Assembly: GCA_025454795.1 (NCBI GenBank)
Contig: JALONT010000020.1
Location: 1-56,353, forward strand
Origin: Bacteroidales bacterium
Lineage (GTDB): Bacteria; Bacteroidota; Bacteroidia; Bacteroidales; VadinHA17
Direction: 5' to 3'
Length of the DNA stretch: 56,353 nt
Made by a program: the position numbers and the translations under genes. Below the pieces are notes generated by a model. That model did not search any database, was not told the DNA's origin, and saw only the letters and a list, made by a program, of their open reading frames with translations. This document shows positions 35,592 to 46,300 of this stretch, piece by piece. Every line of letters begins with the position of its first letter. Within the stretch, counting starts at the first letter, position 1.

Positions 35592-38500
35592 ATGACAGGA
35601 AAGTTGTCTTGCAATATTAAGTATTTAATTCTGAGTCTGTTAGCTGTAGCAGGTGTTAGTACTTCCATTTTTGCACAACCATCAAATATTGGTGGCATTA
35701 TTAATCAGTATGGCAGGGTAGATTCTGTAGGAACAGATCATGTAATTGTAAGTGATCCTGTTCAATGGGCATATTTCCAGCCGGGAAATTATGTTCTGCT
35801 GATCCAGATGAAAGGAGTCAGGATGTCGGTTCTTGAGGATAATTCTTTCGGTTCGGGAGCAAACTATTATGGAGAACCCGGCAAACATGAATTTCTGGTC
35901 ATTGAATCAGTTGAGTTAGCAACAAAAATGATCACTTTCACTGCAGACCTTAATACTGCTTTTGACAAGGGCAGCTATGTTCAGCTTATCAAAGTTCCAT
36001 ATTATAATAATGCCCTGGTTACTGCAAAACTTGAGTGTACGCAATGGGAAAGTACAAACGGCACAGGAGGTGTTCTTGCGGCTATTGTCGGTAATACACT
36101 TTCTCTTAATGAAAATATTGATGTAACGGGGAAAGGATTTAAAGGTGGTGCGGTAAGTACCGGAAAAGGAATCTGTATAACAGACAACGAACCCAAATGG
36201 TATAAATATGCTTACTCAGCACTCTCTGACAGTGCAGGATTTAAAGGTGAAGGACTTGCTATAATGGGAGATACCGGAGGTCTGCCCTACGTGAGACTTT
36301 ACCCCGAATTTGGCAAAGGAAGAGGTGCTAATTTTTCAGGAGGCGGTGGAGGTAATGGAAAATATTCCGGTGGAGGTGGCGGTGCTAATATTGGGACAGG
36401 AGGCAGGGGAGGACGTGAAATGTCAGATGTCTGTACCGGAAAGGCAGGAGGGGAACCCGGGAAAACTATTCCGATAAGCGGACTCTTCCTGGGTGGAGGT
36501 GGTGGAGCCTCTACATACATAACAGCCGGGGCAACTGCAGGAGGAAATGGCGGAGGGATAATAATCCTGATTTGCGATACCCTGAAGGGCAATGGATACT
36601 CTATCCTTGCGGAAGGAGGGACACCATTGGTTACGGCAAGCGGCACAGCCGGAGCCGGAGGAGGAGGAGGAGGAGGGTCTGTAGCTATTTACCTGCAGAG
36701 CTTCTCGACAAAAACAGCTTCTTCAGCCCTTTCAGTTAAAGCCGGTGGCGGCAAGGGTGGGAATAATCTTGGGCAGACCTTCGGTGAGGGTGGAGGAGGA
36801 GGTGGAGGACTTATAACTACAAATACCATATCATCAGTACCACCAAATGTTAACAAATCAAATCCAACAGGAGGGGCGGCAGGTACCAAATCAGGTGTAG
36901 TACTGCTTGCGCAACCAGGTGGTAATGGATTGACAGAATTAACTTTTAAACCAGTACTTAACGGATTCCTGTTTAATTCAATACGGTCTTCTGCAAACGG
37001 GAACGAGGTTGATTCCATCTGTTCAAATGTGACGCCCAAACCAATTACAGGAACGATTCCTATCGGGACAGGAGATTTTACATATTTATGGCAGATAAGT
37101 TATAATCTCAGCGGACCGGCTTCGGAAATATCAGGTGAAATATCAAAAGATCTGACTTTTTCTGCTCCTGAAACAAACACTTTCTGGGTGAGAAGAGTAG
37201 TCACTGATAACAGTGCAGTTCCTGTTATTATTGATACCAGTAAATGGGTTAATATCATCGTCCAGCCTGCGATTACAGGTAACCTGATCGGAAAAGACAC
37301 AACAATCTGCTACAATCAGAATCCGCTGGCATTGACCGGAGCAGGAACACCTGCAGGCGGATACGGGAAGATAAACTACCACTGGCTCCAGAATAACCTT
37401 AATAACTGGCCTTTACATGTTAATGCCGAGGGACCGGATTCCACCAAAGCTGATTTTGACCCTTCAGCACTGACCCAGACAACTTTTTACAAACGCAAAG
37501 TAACTTCCGGTCACTGTGTTGACTACAGTTCAACTGTTACAATAACTGTACTGCAATCAATAACCGGAAACGTAACCCTTAAGCCTGATTCAGTGATATG
37601 TGAAGGCTCACTGTTCAATGTCCTTGGGGCAAGTCCTGCAGGAAAAGGAGCAGGTCCTGGCTCATACGATTACCAGTGGCAGGACAGTACGGCAACCAAC
37701 AAATGGCAACCGGCTGCCGGTCTGAACACAGATACAATTTACACACCTGATACCTTGCAATTTGCCACTATTGAACAAAGGTATTTCAGGAGGGTTGTAT
37801 ATTCCGGACCTGACAGTGTTTGCCGGAGCAACAGTATCCCGATAAGAATGACCAGGTGGCATAAGATTGAAAATAATACGATTGCTTCACCAGATAACAT
37901 GATATGTTCAGGGGATACCCCTATTCCTCTGATCGGAAATACTCCCGTTAACGGAGATTGGACATATACCTATCAGTGGCAGGACAGTTCAAAAACAGTA
38001 ACATGGACAACTCAGTTTACATCAGGTACACCATATCCTCCTCCGGCTTTAACGGATACAACCTGGTACAGAAGAATTGTTAACTCATCGGTTTGTACTA
38101 ACACCAGCAATAAAATTTTCATTAATGTTCATGATCCGATAACAAATTATAATATAGCCGGAGATACTACGATATGCAGCGGTGCCATCCCTCAAAAGCT
38201 CAGGGGTGAAAAGGCTTCCGGAGGGAACGGATCATTTGCATATCAGTGGTACTATTCAGACAACAGTTCATTTACTCCGAAAATTCCTGTCCCTGTTACA
38301 GGAACAGTTGAAGATTTTACTCCGGTTGCACTTACCCGGGATACATATTACATGCGTGAGGTGACCTCAGGAGAGTGTTTCGAAGTCAGTAATATAATTA
38401 AAGTTACCGTTCTTCCGGTAATAAGCAATAATATTATAACACCGGCTAAAGCGACAGTTTGTTTTAATACAGTACCGGGTCAGATCACAGGAAGTGCGCT

Positions 38501-39812
38501 GACAGGAGGTGCCGGTGGCACACCAATCTGGATATGGGAGCAAAGTACCAATGGTTCAACATGGATTGCAGCAGCGGGTACAAATGACCAGCAAAACTAT
38601 TCGCCCCCCAACCCTCAGAAAGTTAAAATGTGGTACCGTCGCATAATATTGTCGGGACAGAATAATTGTTGTATTGACACTTCTTTAGCCGCTACATTAG
38701 ATATAGATCCTTTGCCCACAGGAACAATTAATAATCTGTCAGATACAACCATATGCAATGGGTCACAGGTTCAGTTGAACGTTCATCTTACGGGTGCTGC
38801 AAACTGGACAATTGTTTATCTTGAAAACACAACTCAGGTCACTGCAAATAATATAGGAACGGCTAATGTGCTGATAAACCGTGTGCCTTCAGCCAGTGCC
38901 TCATTGTCAACCTTCAATTATTCCCTGTTTTCTGTTCAGGATAATAACGGCTGTTTTGCAACATCCCTTACCGGTACAAAAAAAGCCGACGTTTACAGGA
39001 TTCCCAATGCCGATGCCGGACCTGATGATGAAATTTGCGGTCCGGAGTATACATTCGCAGCAATCAGGAGCGATGGTAACGGAACATGGACATGGGAGCC
39101 TGCAGCACCGGTTCTTGTTCCATACCCGGCCGCATATAATGGTAAAGTGATAATAGATTCTTCATTTACTGCTCCTGAAGTGTCTTTTAAGTTTTACTGG
39201 GAAGAGAAGAACTGGTTGTGTGTTGATAAAGATTCAGTGACTGTAACTTTCTATAACCGCATCGACACAATAAGTGCCGGTGCCGATACAGCAATCTTTA
39301 CATTTGATTTCAGGACGAAACTGAATGCTTATCCGATAAAATCCTATGAAGCAGGTCTTTGGAGTGTCGTAAACGGTAAAGGTGATTTTGAATCCGATAA
39401 TGTAAATTCGACATTTGTCAAAAATATGGCAGCAGGATTAAATACATACAAGTGGCGTGTAACGAACAATGGATTTTGCCCGCTTGAAGATCTTATAAAT
39501 ATCGATGTCGCCAGTGCAGTAATACCGGAAGGGATATCGCCTGACGGAGACCTTATCAATGATACATTGACAATTAAAGGACTCAATCTTGAAGATCAGG
39601 TTGTTGACCTGACAATAATCAATGGCGCAGGGACGCAGATTTTTAAAACATCCAACAGGGATGGAAAGAATAACTGGACCAGCTGGAACGGGAAGAATTC
39701 AAAAGGGACGGAACTGCCTGAGGGAACTTACTATTATCTGCTTAAGGTTGAATCCCCGAATACGGGTATTGTGATGCAGAAGAGCGGATTCATTATACTG
39801 AAGAGACATTAA
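35592..39812 (+). CDS. T9SS-sorted surface protein with Gly-rich region, Ig-like repeats and gliding-type C-terminal domain
   Basis: A 1406-residue secreted protein. The signal peptide ends near residue 29 (SIFAQ). A domain at about 30-235 is followed by a strongly Gly-rich segment (about 240-445; runs of GGGGG), then about six tandem Ig-like modules of 85-95 residues (about 478-1040), each with a D-x-x-x-C, a YxWQ-like core and a YxRxV strand. The C-terminus (about 1310-1406: PEGISPDGDLINDTL, then EGTYYYLLKV and ILKRH) is the gliding-motility-associated (type B) sorting domain for T9SS export. An adhesin or surface-structure role is inferred. The ATG at 35592 is preferred to the TTG just before it. 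The PorP/SprF gene follows 40 bp downstream. Confidence 0.88.
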   Translation: MTGKLSCNIKYLILSLLAVAGVSTSIFAQPSNIGGIINQYGRVDSVGTDHVIVSDPVQWAYFQPGNYVLLIQMKGVRMSVLEDNSFGSGANYYGEPGKHEFLVIESVELATKMITFTADLNTAFDKGSYVQLIKVPYYNNALVTAKLECTQWESTNGTGGVLAAIVGNTLSLNENIDVTGKGFKGGAVSTGKGICITDNEPKWYKYAYSALSDSAGFKGEGLAIMGDTGGLPYVRLYPEFGKGRGANFSGGGGGNGKYSGGGGGANIGTGGRGGREMSDVCTGKAGGEPGKTIPISGLFLGGGGGASTYITAGATAGGNGGGIIILICDTLKGNGYSILAEGGTPLVTASGTAGAGGGGGGGSVAIYLQSFSTKTASSALSVKAGGGKGGNNLGQTFGEGGGGGGGLITTNTISSVPPNVNKSNPTGGAAGTKSGVVLLAQPGGNGLTELTFKPVLNGFLFNSIRSSANGNEVDSICSNVTPKPITGTIPIGTGDFTYLWQISYNLSGPASEISGEISKDLTFSAPETNTFWVRRVVTDNSAVPVIIDTSKWVNIIVQPAITGNLIGKDTTICYNQNPLALTGAGTPAGGYGKINYHWLQNNLNNWPLHVNAEGPDSTKADFDPSALTQTTFYKRKVTSGHCVDYSSTVTITVLQSITGNVTLKPDSVICEGSLFNVLGASPAGKGAGPGSYDYQWQDSTATNKWQPAAGLNTDTIYTPDTLQFATIEQRYFRRVVYSGPDSVCRSNSIPIRMTRWHKIENNTIASPDNMICSGDTPIPLIGNTPVNGDWTYTYQWQDSSKTVTWTTQFTSGTPYPPPALTDTTWYRRIVNSSVCTNTSNKIFINVHDPITNYNIAGDTTICSGAIPQKLRGEKASGGNGSFAYQWYYSDNSSFTPKIPVPVTGTVEDFTPVALTRDTYYMREVTSGECFEVSNIIKVTVLPVISNNIITPAKATVCFNTVPGQITGSALTGGAGGTPIWIWEQSTNGSTWIAAAGTNDQQNYSPPNPQKVKMWYRRIILSGQNNCCIDTSLAATLDIDPLPTGTINNLSDTTICNGSQVQLNVHLTGAANWTIVYLENTTQVTANNIGTANVLINRVPSASASLSTFNYSLFSVQDNNGCFATSLTGTKKADVYRIPNADAGPDDEICGPEYTFAAIRSDGNGTWTWEPAAPVLVPYPAAYNGKVIIDSSFTAPEVSFKFYWEEKNWLCVDKDSVTVTFYNRIDTISAGADTAIFTFDFRTKLNAYPIKSYEAGLWSVVNGKGDFESDNVNSTFVKNMAAGLNTYKWRVTNNGFCPLEDLINIDVASAVIPEGISPDGDLINDTLTIKGLNLEDQVVDLTIINGAGTQIFKTSNRDGKNNWTSWNGKNSKGTELPEGTYYYLLKVESPNTGIVMQKSGFIILKRH

Positions 39813-39852
39813 AAACCAAAGAAAACGGAGAAGTTGTTTTGGGCATAAAAGC

Positions 39853-40815
39853 ATGAGAAAGACCGGATATATTTTCATAATATTAGTTTTCCTGTTCAGT
39901 TATACAACCAGCGGGCAGACAAATCCGGATTCCGGCAGGATCATCCTTGGCTATCCCGTTTACAGTCAGTACCTGCATAACGGGCTGATGATTAACCCGG
40001 CGTATGCAGGCTCCCGTGAAGCATTGAGTGCTGCAATATCTTACAGGATGCAGTGGATGGGTATTGCAGATGCCCCGAAATTACAATCTGTATCGCTCCA
40101 TACCCCATTGAAAGACGACAAGGTTGCTCTCGGGCTGAAAGCCAGTTTCATGCAATATGGAGTAACCAAATCCACAAGCGTTTATGCTATCTATGCATAT
40201 CATATCAGAACGGGTAAAGGCAAGGTTTCATTTGGGCTTAAAGCAGGAGTCGATATGTCCAACACCAATTATACAGGGTTGCTGGGTATCACAAGGCCTG
40301 ATCCTGTTTTCACCGATACTGATAAGCCCTATGTCCTTCCAAATGCAGGGGCCGGTGTTTATTATTTCAGTGGCAGGCTATTTGCAGGCTTATCTGTGCC
40401 CTCATTCCTTTTTTACAGGAATACGGGCAACGGGGAAACGCAGGCTTTTCACTCATTCAAAGAATATGATATCATTTTATCGGCAGGAGGACTTGTCACA
40501 TTTTCCCAAACCTTAAAATTCAAACCGTCGGTGCTGATTGACTTATCAATGCATGATGCTGAGCACATTAATCAATTTGACATAAACGGGAATCTTATTA
40601 TTTCTGATTTTATCTGGGTCGGAGGTTCATACCGGGTAAATGAACAGGTGAGTGTCGGCATGTTCCAGGTACAGATCAATCCCCAGCTTATGTTCGGAGT
40701 CTCTTATGATTACCCTGCAGGAAGGATGAATTCCTATTCAAAGGGATCAACGGAATTATTTTTAAGGTATGAATTTGGCTCAAAGGTAAGTGCCGCAAAT
40801 CCGAGGTATTTTTAA
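39853..40815 (+). CDS. PorP/SprF family type IX secretion membrane protein
   Basis: A 320-residue outer-membrane protein with a signal peptide (residues 1-22, ending TTSGQ) and the PorP/SprF hallmark at about 35-60 (YSQYLHNGLMINPAYAGSRE), followed by β-strand-rich sequence and a C-terminal aromatic (RYF). PorP/SprF proteins typically sit next to a gene for a large protein with a gliding-type C-terminal domain and assist in its T9SS export or surface attachment. That pairing is exactly what is seen here with the 1406-residue upstream gene. It lies 4 bp before the next gene of the same block. Confidence 0.93.
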   Translation: MRKTGYIFIILVFLFSYTTSGQTNPDSGRIILGYPVYSQYLHNGLMINPAYAGSREALSAAISYRMQWMGIADAPKLQSVSLHTPLKDDKVALGLKASFMQYGVTKSTSVYAIYAYHIRTGKGKVSFGLKAGVDMSNTNYTGLLGITRPDPVFTDTDKPYVLPNAGAGVYYFSGRLFAGLSVPSFLFYRNTGNGETQAFHSFKEYDIILSAGGLVTFSQTLKFKPSVLIDLSMHDAEHINQFDINGNLIISDFIWVGGSYRVNEQVSVGMFQVQINPQLMFGVSYDYPAGRMNSYSKGSTELFLRYEFGSKVSAANPRYF

Positions 40816-40819
40816 ATCT

Positions 40820-42253
40820 ATGCTGAAGAGAAGTTTAAATATTGTTTTAATTCTGATAATGATCCCGTTGCTGACAGCTGCACAGGAAAAGCTGCCGTCA
40901 ATATATAAAATAACAAAGATGTCATTCAATTCAGGTGCCTTCAGCGATATATCACCCGTTATTGTCAAAGACGGTATTATTTTCTGCTCCGATAAAAGAT
41001 TCAGCGGACCAAAGGACAGGACCACATTCGAGGGACGACGTCTTTACAATATATATTTAGCTGAACGGAAGGATACTTCAGACTGGCGAAAACCACAGGA
41101 AATAAAAAGCGAAAGGAGCTCCCTTTTCAACAACGGACCATTATGTTTTGCTCCCGACGGTAAGACTGTATATTTTACGAGTGACGTTGAAACAGGAAAG
41201 GCGACTAAAAAGAGAAATTTTAAAAATCACAGCGGAATCTTCATTTCAGATCTTGCCGGAACAAATCTGGTTTCTCTGCGTCCTTTTGCGTTTAATAATC
41301 AGCAATATGACGTTGGACATCCTTCAATAAGCAACGATGGAAAATATCTGTTTTTTGCTTCCTCGATGCCGGGAGGGCAGGGGGGATCTGATCTTTTCTA
41401 TTGCGAATGGATGAACGGACAGTGGAGCACTCCCGTCAATCTGGGTCCAAAAGTTAATTCATCAGGTTCTGAGAACTACCCCTTTATCCATCTTTCAGGT
41501 AAGCTGTATTTCTCATCTGACAGGCCTGGTGGTAAAGGACGATTGGATATTTATTATACAATGCTGAATCTTGGCAGGTGGGATACACCAGTGCTGATGC
41601 CTGATCCGATAAATTCATCATCCGACGATTTTGCTTTTGTTGCAGATGATAATCTTCAAACAGGTTACTTTTCCTCTAACCGCCAAAGAAATGACGATAT
41701 TTACCAGTTTACTTCAACAATAATCAGGAAAGCAACATGTGATACTCTGGTTGAAAATAATTACTGCTACCAGATGATTGAAGAGAATGCTGTTAAGTTT
41801 GATACGCTCCCGTTCCGCTACGAGTGGAAATTCGGCGATGGTGAGAAAGGTATCGGACCCTCTGTTGTGCACTGCTACCCCGGTCCGGGATCATACCTTG
41901 TACAGCTCGATGTTGTCAATCTTATAACCAAGGAGGTTTTATTTAATGAAAAGACATACAGCCTTGAAATACGTGAAGTTGAACAACCTTACATCTCGGG
42001 TCCTGATGAGGCAGCCGCAACACAGAGTCTGAGATTCACAGCTGACGAAACAAACCTCCCGGGATGGAACATATCGAGATATTACTGGAATTTTGGTGAT
42101 GAGACAATTGCAATTGGCAAGGAAGTTGATAAAACATTTATACGTCCGGGAACATATAATATTCAGCTGATAGTAACAGCAGAACCTGAACCGGGAGGGG
42201 TTGTAAGGGAAGCATGCGTTTGTAAAAATATTATCATAGCACCTCAACCCTGA
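40820..42253 (+). CDS. secreted PD40 β-propeller/PKD protein
   Basis: A 477-residue exported protein (signal peptide residues 1-21, ending PLLTAAQ). The first two thirds contain PD40/WD40-like propeller blades (CFAPDGKTVYFTSD; SISNDGKYLFFAS; HLSGKLYFSSDRPGG; DDNLQTGYFSSNR). The last third has two PKD-like modules (RYEWKFGDGEKGIG; RYYWNFGDETIAIG, each with a W-x-F-G-D-x-x core). Related PD40 proteins with an OmpA domain (PorE-like) belong to T9SS, but no OmpA domain is visible here. The ATG at 40820 starts a proper signal peptide; the 10 codons upstream overlap porP. It probably acts with the neighbouring secretion genes. Confidence 0.82.
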   Translation: MLKRSLNIVLILIMIPLLTAAQEKLPSIYKITKMSFNSGAFSDISPVIVKDGIIFCSDKRFSGPKDRTTFEGRRLYNIYLAERKDTSDWRKPQEIKSERSSLFNNGPLCFAPDGKTVYFTSDVETGKATKKRNFKNHSGIFISDLAGTNLVSLRPFAFNNQQYDVGHPSISNDGKYLFFASSMPGGQGGSDLFYCEWMNGQWSTPVNLGPKVNSSGSENYPFIHLSGKLYFSSDRPGGKGRLDIYYTMLNLGRWDTPVLMPDPINSSSDDFAFVADDNLQTGYFSSNRQRNDDIYQFTSTIIRKATCDTLVENNYCYQMIEENAVKFDTLPFRYEWKFGDGEKGIGPSVVHCYPGPGSYLVQLDVVNLITKEVLFNEKTYSLEIREVEQPYISGPDEAAATQSLRFTADETNLPGWNISRYYWNFGDETIAIGKEVDKTFIRPGTYNIQLIVTAEPEPGGVVREACVCKNIIIAPQP

Positions 42254-42266
42254 TGTTGAAAATGAC

Positions 42267-42274
42267 TAATTTTG
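42267..42274 (+). promoter_or_regulatory. possible -7 element inside the secretion block
   Basis: TAATTTTG fits TAnnTTTG and lies 7 bp before the ATG at 42282. A TTG at 42256-42258 is too close for -33. If functional it would give a leaderless or near-leaderless transcript of the last two genes. Confidence 0.3.
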
Positions 42275-42281
42275 ATGTTTA

Positions 42282-43286
42282 ATGAAATTGAAGACAACCA
42301 TAGTTAAAATATTTTCTGCTGTTCTTTTCCTTGTGATCCTGTCAGGATTGGAATTGTTCGGACAATCGGTTCCGGGCAAGGAGGAGAATATCCCTTTCCT
42401 TGTAACTTTTGGAAAACAGGGAGAGACTTCATGGGGGGATGATGATTTCTATCAGGTGTTCTTCTTTTCCATAAAAAAAGATTTTACTCAGCAGTTCTAT
42501 ATAAGGATTTTTGATCCGGACTGTGGTGGCCAGAATGATGAGATTCAAGGTGAATTCAATTCAAATACTTTATTTTCAGTTTATGGTGGAAGAGGTGTCG
42601 ATCCTGAAAGAAATGAAGACTCAAAGGGTTGGCTTAACGGGCTGAATTATAAAGGAGGTAATCTTCTTGCATCCCGTGTATTCGGTAAAGAAGCAAGATA
42701 TGATAACAAATATTATACTTTCGGTCCTTTCAACCCGACGGCAGGCGATTATAATTCCAAATGGAATTCATATATCTTTAAAGTTGTCTGTGAAGGTATC
42801 AGCGGAGATGACGGAAACCTCTATAAGTATTTTCTGAGTCGTGATGCGGATAATAATATTCCGGTAGAAGGAGGAAATGCATTTACATATGAATATACAT
42901 TCCGGATGTGGAACGATTTTAAAAGTATTGCCCACATCTATCCGTATGTTGATACCGGGGTGATTTTTATTAAAATAAGGAACTATGACTGGGATAATGA
43001 CGGTAATATTCTGGTTGTCTCAAGATATAAACAGGGGATACCGGTTAAGATTTCCAATGAGGATAACTGGGTAGAAGACAGAATAACCATAGAACCTCCC
43101 GAGATCGGATCTTCTCTCGACTTTCAGTTTCATAAGGCGCAGGGAGAACTTGTTAAGAACAATAATGTTGTTGTTACCATTGAGAGTCAGAGAGGAGACG
43201 CTCTGCCATTCTTCAGTTCGCCTATCGGGGGTATTCCCGTTTATACACCTAAGATCTCGGTCAATAAATACATCAAGCCAAAATAA
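42282..43286 (+). CDS. secreted protein of unknown function in a T9SS neighbourhood
   Basis: A 334-residue exported protein (signal peptide residues about 1-29, ending LELFGQ) that I cannot assign to a family. The mature part is rich in aromatic residues, D, N and G, and predicted β-strands. It contains FDPDCGGQNDE and YDWDNDGN, the latter resembling a calcium-binding loop (D-x-D-x-D-G), and ends PVYTPKISVNKYIKPK. No membrane segment, lipobox or T9SS sorting domain is visible. It lies between the PD40/PKD gene (28 bp) and the propeller-phosphatase gene (14 bp), so it is probably co-expressed with both. Confidence 0.72.
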   Translation: MKLKTTIVKIFSAVLFLVILSGLELFGQSVPGKEENIPFLVTFGKQGETSWGDDDFYQVFFFSIKKDFTQQFYIRIFDPDCGGQNDEIQGEFNSNTLFSVYGGRGVDPERNEDSKGWLNGLNYKGGNLLASRVFGKEARYDNKYYTFGPFNPTAGDYNSKWNSYIFKVVCEGISGDDGNLYKYFLSRDADNNIPVEGGNAFTYEYTFRMWNDFKSIAHIYPYVDTGVIFIKIRNYDWDNDGNILVVSRYKQGIPVKISNEDNWVEDRITIEPPEIGSSLDFQFHKAQGELVKNNNVVVTIESQRGDALPFFSSPIGGIPVYTPKISVNKYIKPK

Positions 43287-43300
43287 TAACCGATGCTGAT

Positions 43301-46300
43301 ATGGAATACAGAGTAAGTTGGAAATATGGTATCAGCATCATTTGTTGCTTGTTTATCTTATCTTCTTTTCTTGAGGGGCAGTCCTTCCGATTCAAGAATT
43401 ATGGGAACGACAGCAATATTCCCAATGGTTTTGTTTATACTCTGACACAGGATGATAACGGGTATCTCTGGGTTGGTACAGGAACCGGGCTTTCAAAATT
43501 TGACGGTTTTAATTTTTATGATGTTGCATTCCCCGAGACATCCATTGGCAGGTTTCCTTCTGCAGTATTAAAAGATAAAAACGGCACTCTCTGGTTTGGC
43601 TGCAATGACGGAACAGCTTACTACATAAAGGATGATATTCTGCAGCAGGTTAAATTACCAAACATCAAAACAATAAGTACTTTACTTGAAGGTCCCGACG
43701 GATACATCTATATTATACCTCAGGGTGGGTCATTATTCAGTGTCAATCCGGCAAAACCGGAACAAATAAAGAAATATTCTTTCAGAGATGATCCCGGAAT
43801 AATTTCTGCCTGTTTTTCGGGAACAGGAAACCTTCTTCTGGGAACCCGTGAGAACATCCGGATATGCAGCCTGGAAGGCGATTCCTTAACAATCAGGGCA
43901 AGTGTGGAAGGTCTTGATTATTTTATCGTCCAGGCAATCCACCGGTTAAGAAATACGGAGACATATATAATAGGCACGAATGGTAACGGATTGTTACTTC
44001 TCTCATTATCAGGGGATGGAAACAGACTGACAAGATTGGGTGACGATTATCCTGAACTCGGTAATCTTAGCATCCAGTCGATTTCTGAGGATACGGAAAA
44101 TAATTTATGGATATCGACCAACGAATCAGGAATTCTGCAGATTGAGTTATCGGCAGAGAATGGAACAATTGAATCATTCAGGTTTTTCAACAAAAACTCC
44201 GGACTGCCCGGAAATAATATAAAGCTTGTCTTTCAGGATATCGAAGGAAATTACTGGATTGGATTATTCGGCGACGGCCTTTCCGTTCTGAACTCTTTGG
44301 CATTCAGCTTTTTTTCACCAGGGCTGACACCGGAGGCTAACAATATTATTTACATAAGTAAAATCGGAAGAAATTATTTTCTTGGGACACCTACCGGATA
44401 CTATCTTTTTGATTTTGACAGGAATAAGATTGAATCATTTACTGATCTGAGACAAAAAATTGGAAAAAATGAGATTGCCTCATATTATCTCGACCGGGAA
44501 AACAACATATGGATAGGGACCAGGGGAGGAGGATTATTTGTCAAAAACAGTGGGGCAGCGATTGAGCAATTCTATCGGGAAGGTAATTCAAGCGAAGATT
44601 ATATAACTGACATTGAAGTTTATAATAAGAATGTATGGTTAGGGACCCTGAACGGAGTGATCATTATTGACAGCAAAACGGGGAATTTTAAAGGTAGGTA
44701 TAACATAAACAACGGATTGCCGCATAACAGCATAAACAAGATTTATATTACCAGGGATGGGAGAGCTGCAATTGCAACAAAAAGTGACCGGCTCTATTTA
44801 ATCGATCCTGAAGAGGGTGTTATTACCGGGAATGCTGTAATGTACGGAACCACGATGAATGAGATTATTTCTTTCTGCCAGACCAGGAACGGAAACCTCT
44901 GGGCTACTACTGCCGGGAATGGGGTATTCGAATTCTATGGTGATTCATTGAAATCAATAACAAGGGCAGATATGCTTATGTCTGATTATTGTTACAGTAT
45001 TCTTGCAGATTCATCGGACCGTATCTGGATAGGACATGAAAGGGGATTCTCAAGGTTTAACCGAACCAGTGGAACCATGAGAACCTACGGTACTGATTTT
45101 GCCAGGGGAGGTATCTGCAACCCTGATGCAATCTTTGAATCGGCTGAAGGTATAGTATTTATCGGAACAAATCAGGGTCTCATAGTGTATGACATTTCAA
45201 AAGACAGGAAAATCAGGTACGCTCCTTTCAATAATATCAATTATGTAACTATAAATGACACAAGATATCCGTACAAATCATCATATACTCTTCCTTACAG
45301 TAAAAGATACAGTATCCGTGTAAATTATGTGGGTATTAATCTGAGGGATCCCGAGAAGGTCTATTATCAGACCAGGCTGGAAAACCTGGATAATTCATGG
45401 TCAAAAATCACAAAAGAAAGGGATGTACCATATTCACTTGGCGACGGACATTATAAATTCAATATGATGTCGGTAAATGAAGATGAAATGTCCCAGGATA
45501 CTCCGGTTTCATTTGAACTGACAATCAAAAAACCATTCTGGAGGACTTGGTGGTTCTTAACTTCTTTAATTACGGTAATCACCGGTGTAGTAATTCTCAT
45601 AGTGAGGGAGAGGGAAAAAAACCAGAAAAAGTTACAGGCATATCTTGAGAAAGAACTCGATGCCAGGACCAGTGTGGTTATGAAGCAGAAAGGTGAGATA
45701 GAGCTCCAGAATATTGAAATTACCGACAGTATCAACTATGCAAAAAGAATACAGACAAACATACTCCCTGATTTTAGCAAGCTGAAAGAGACATTCAGTG
45801 ATGCCTTTATATTATTTCGCCCGCGTGACATTGTAAGCGGTGATTTCTACTGGTTCGAGAAGCTTGAAAATGACAAATTCTTTCTTGTTTGCGCTGATGC
45901 AACAGGTCATGGCGTTCCTGGCGCATTCATGTCGATGATAGGATCTACACTGTTACAGGATATTGTTTCACGTCAGCATATTTCGAAACCTTCAGAAGTC
46001 CTTAAGATGCTGGATAACCAGATATTTTCAACCCTCAACCAGAATGTGGAGCTTGGAGTCTCAAACGACGGCATGGATATGGTTGCCTGTGAAATAAGCA
46101 TCAAAACCAGGCACATACGGTTCGCTTCTGCAATGCGACCTGTTATCATCGTTCTTGGGGGTGAACCATACTATATAAAAGGGAACAGATCATCCATCGG
46201 CGGAGAGTCTGTTATTGAGAAGTACTTTGACGACCAGGAGTATTATCTGAATGAAGGCGATACAATTTATATGTTCTCTGACGGGCTTCCTGATCAGTTC

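Noticed and set aside
36299-37039. Two proline-rich minus-strand reading frames
   Set aside because: They are antisense shadows of the Gly-rich segment: GGN codons read in reverse give Pro-rich frames.
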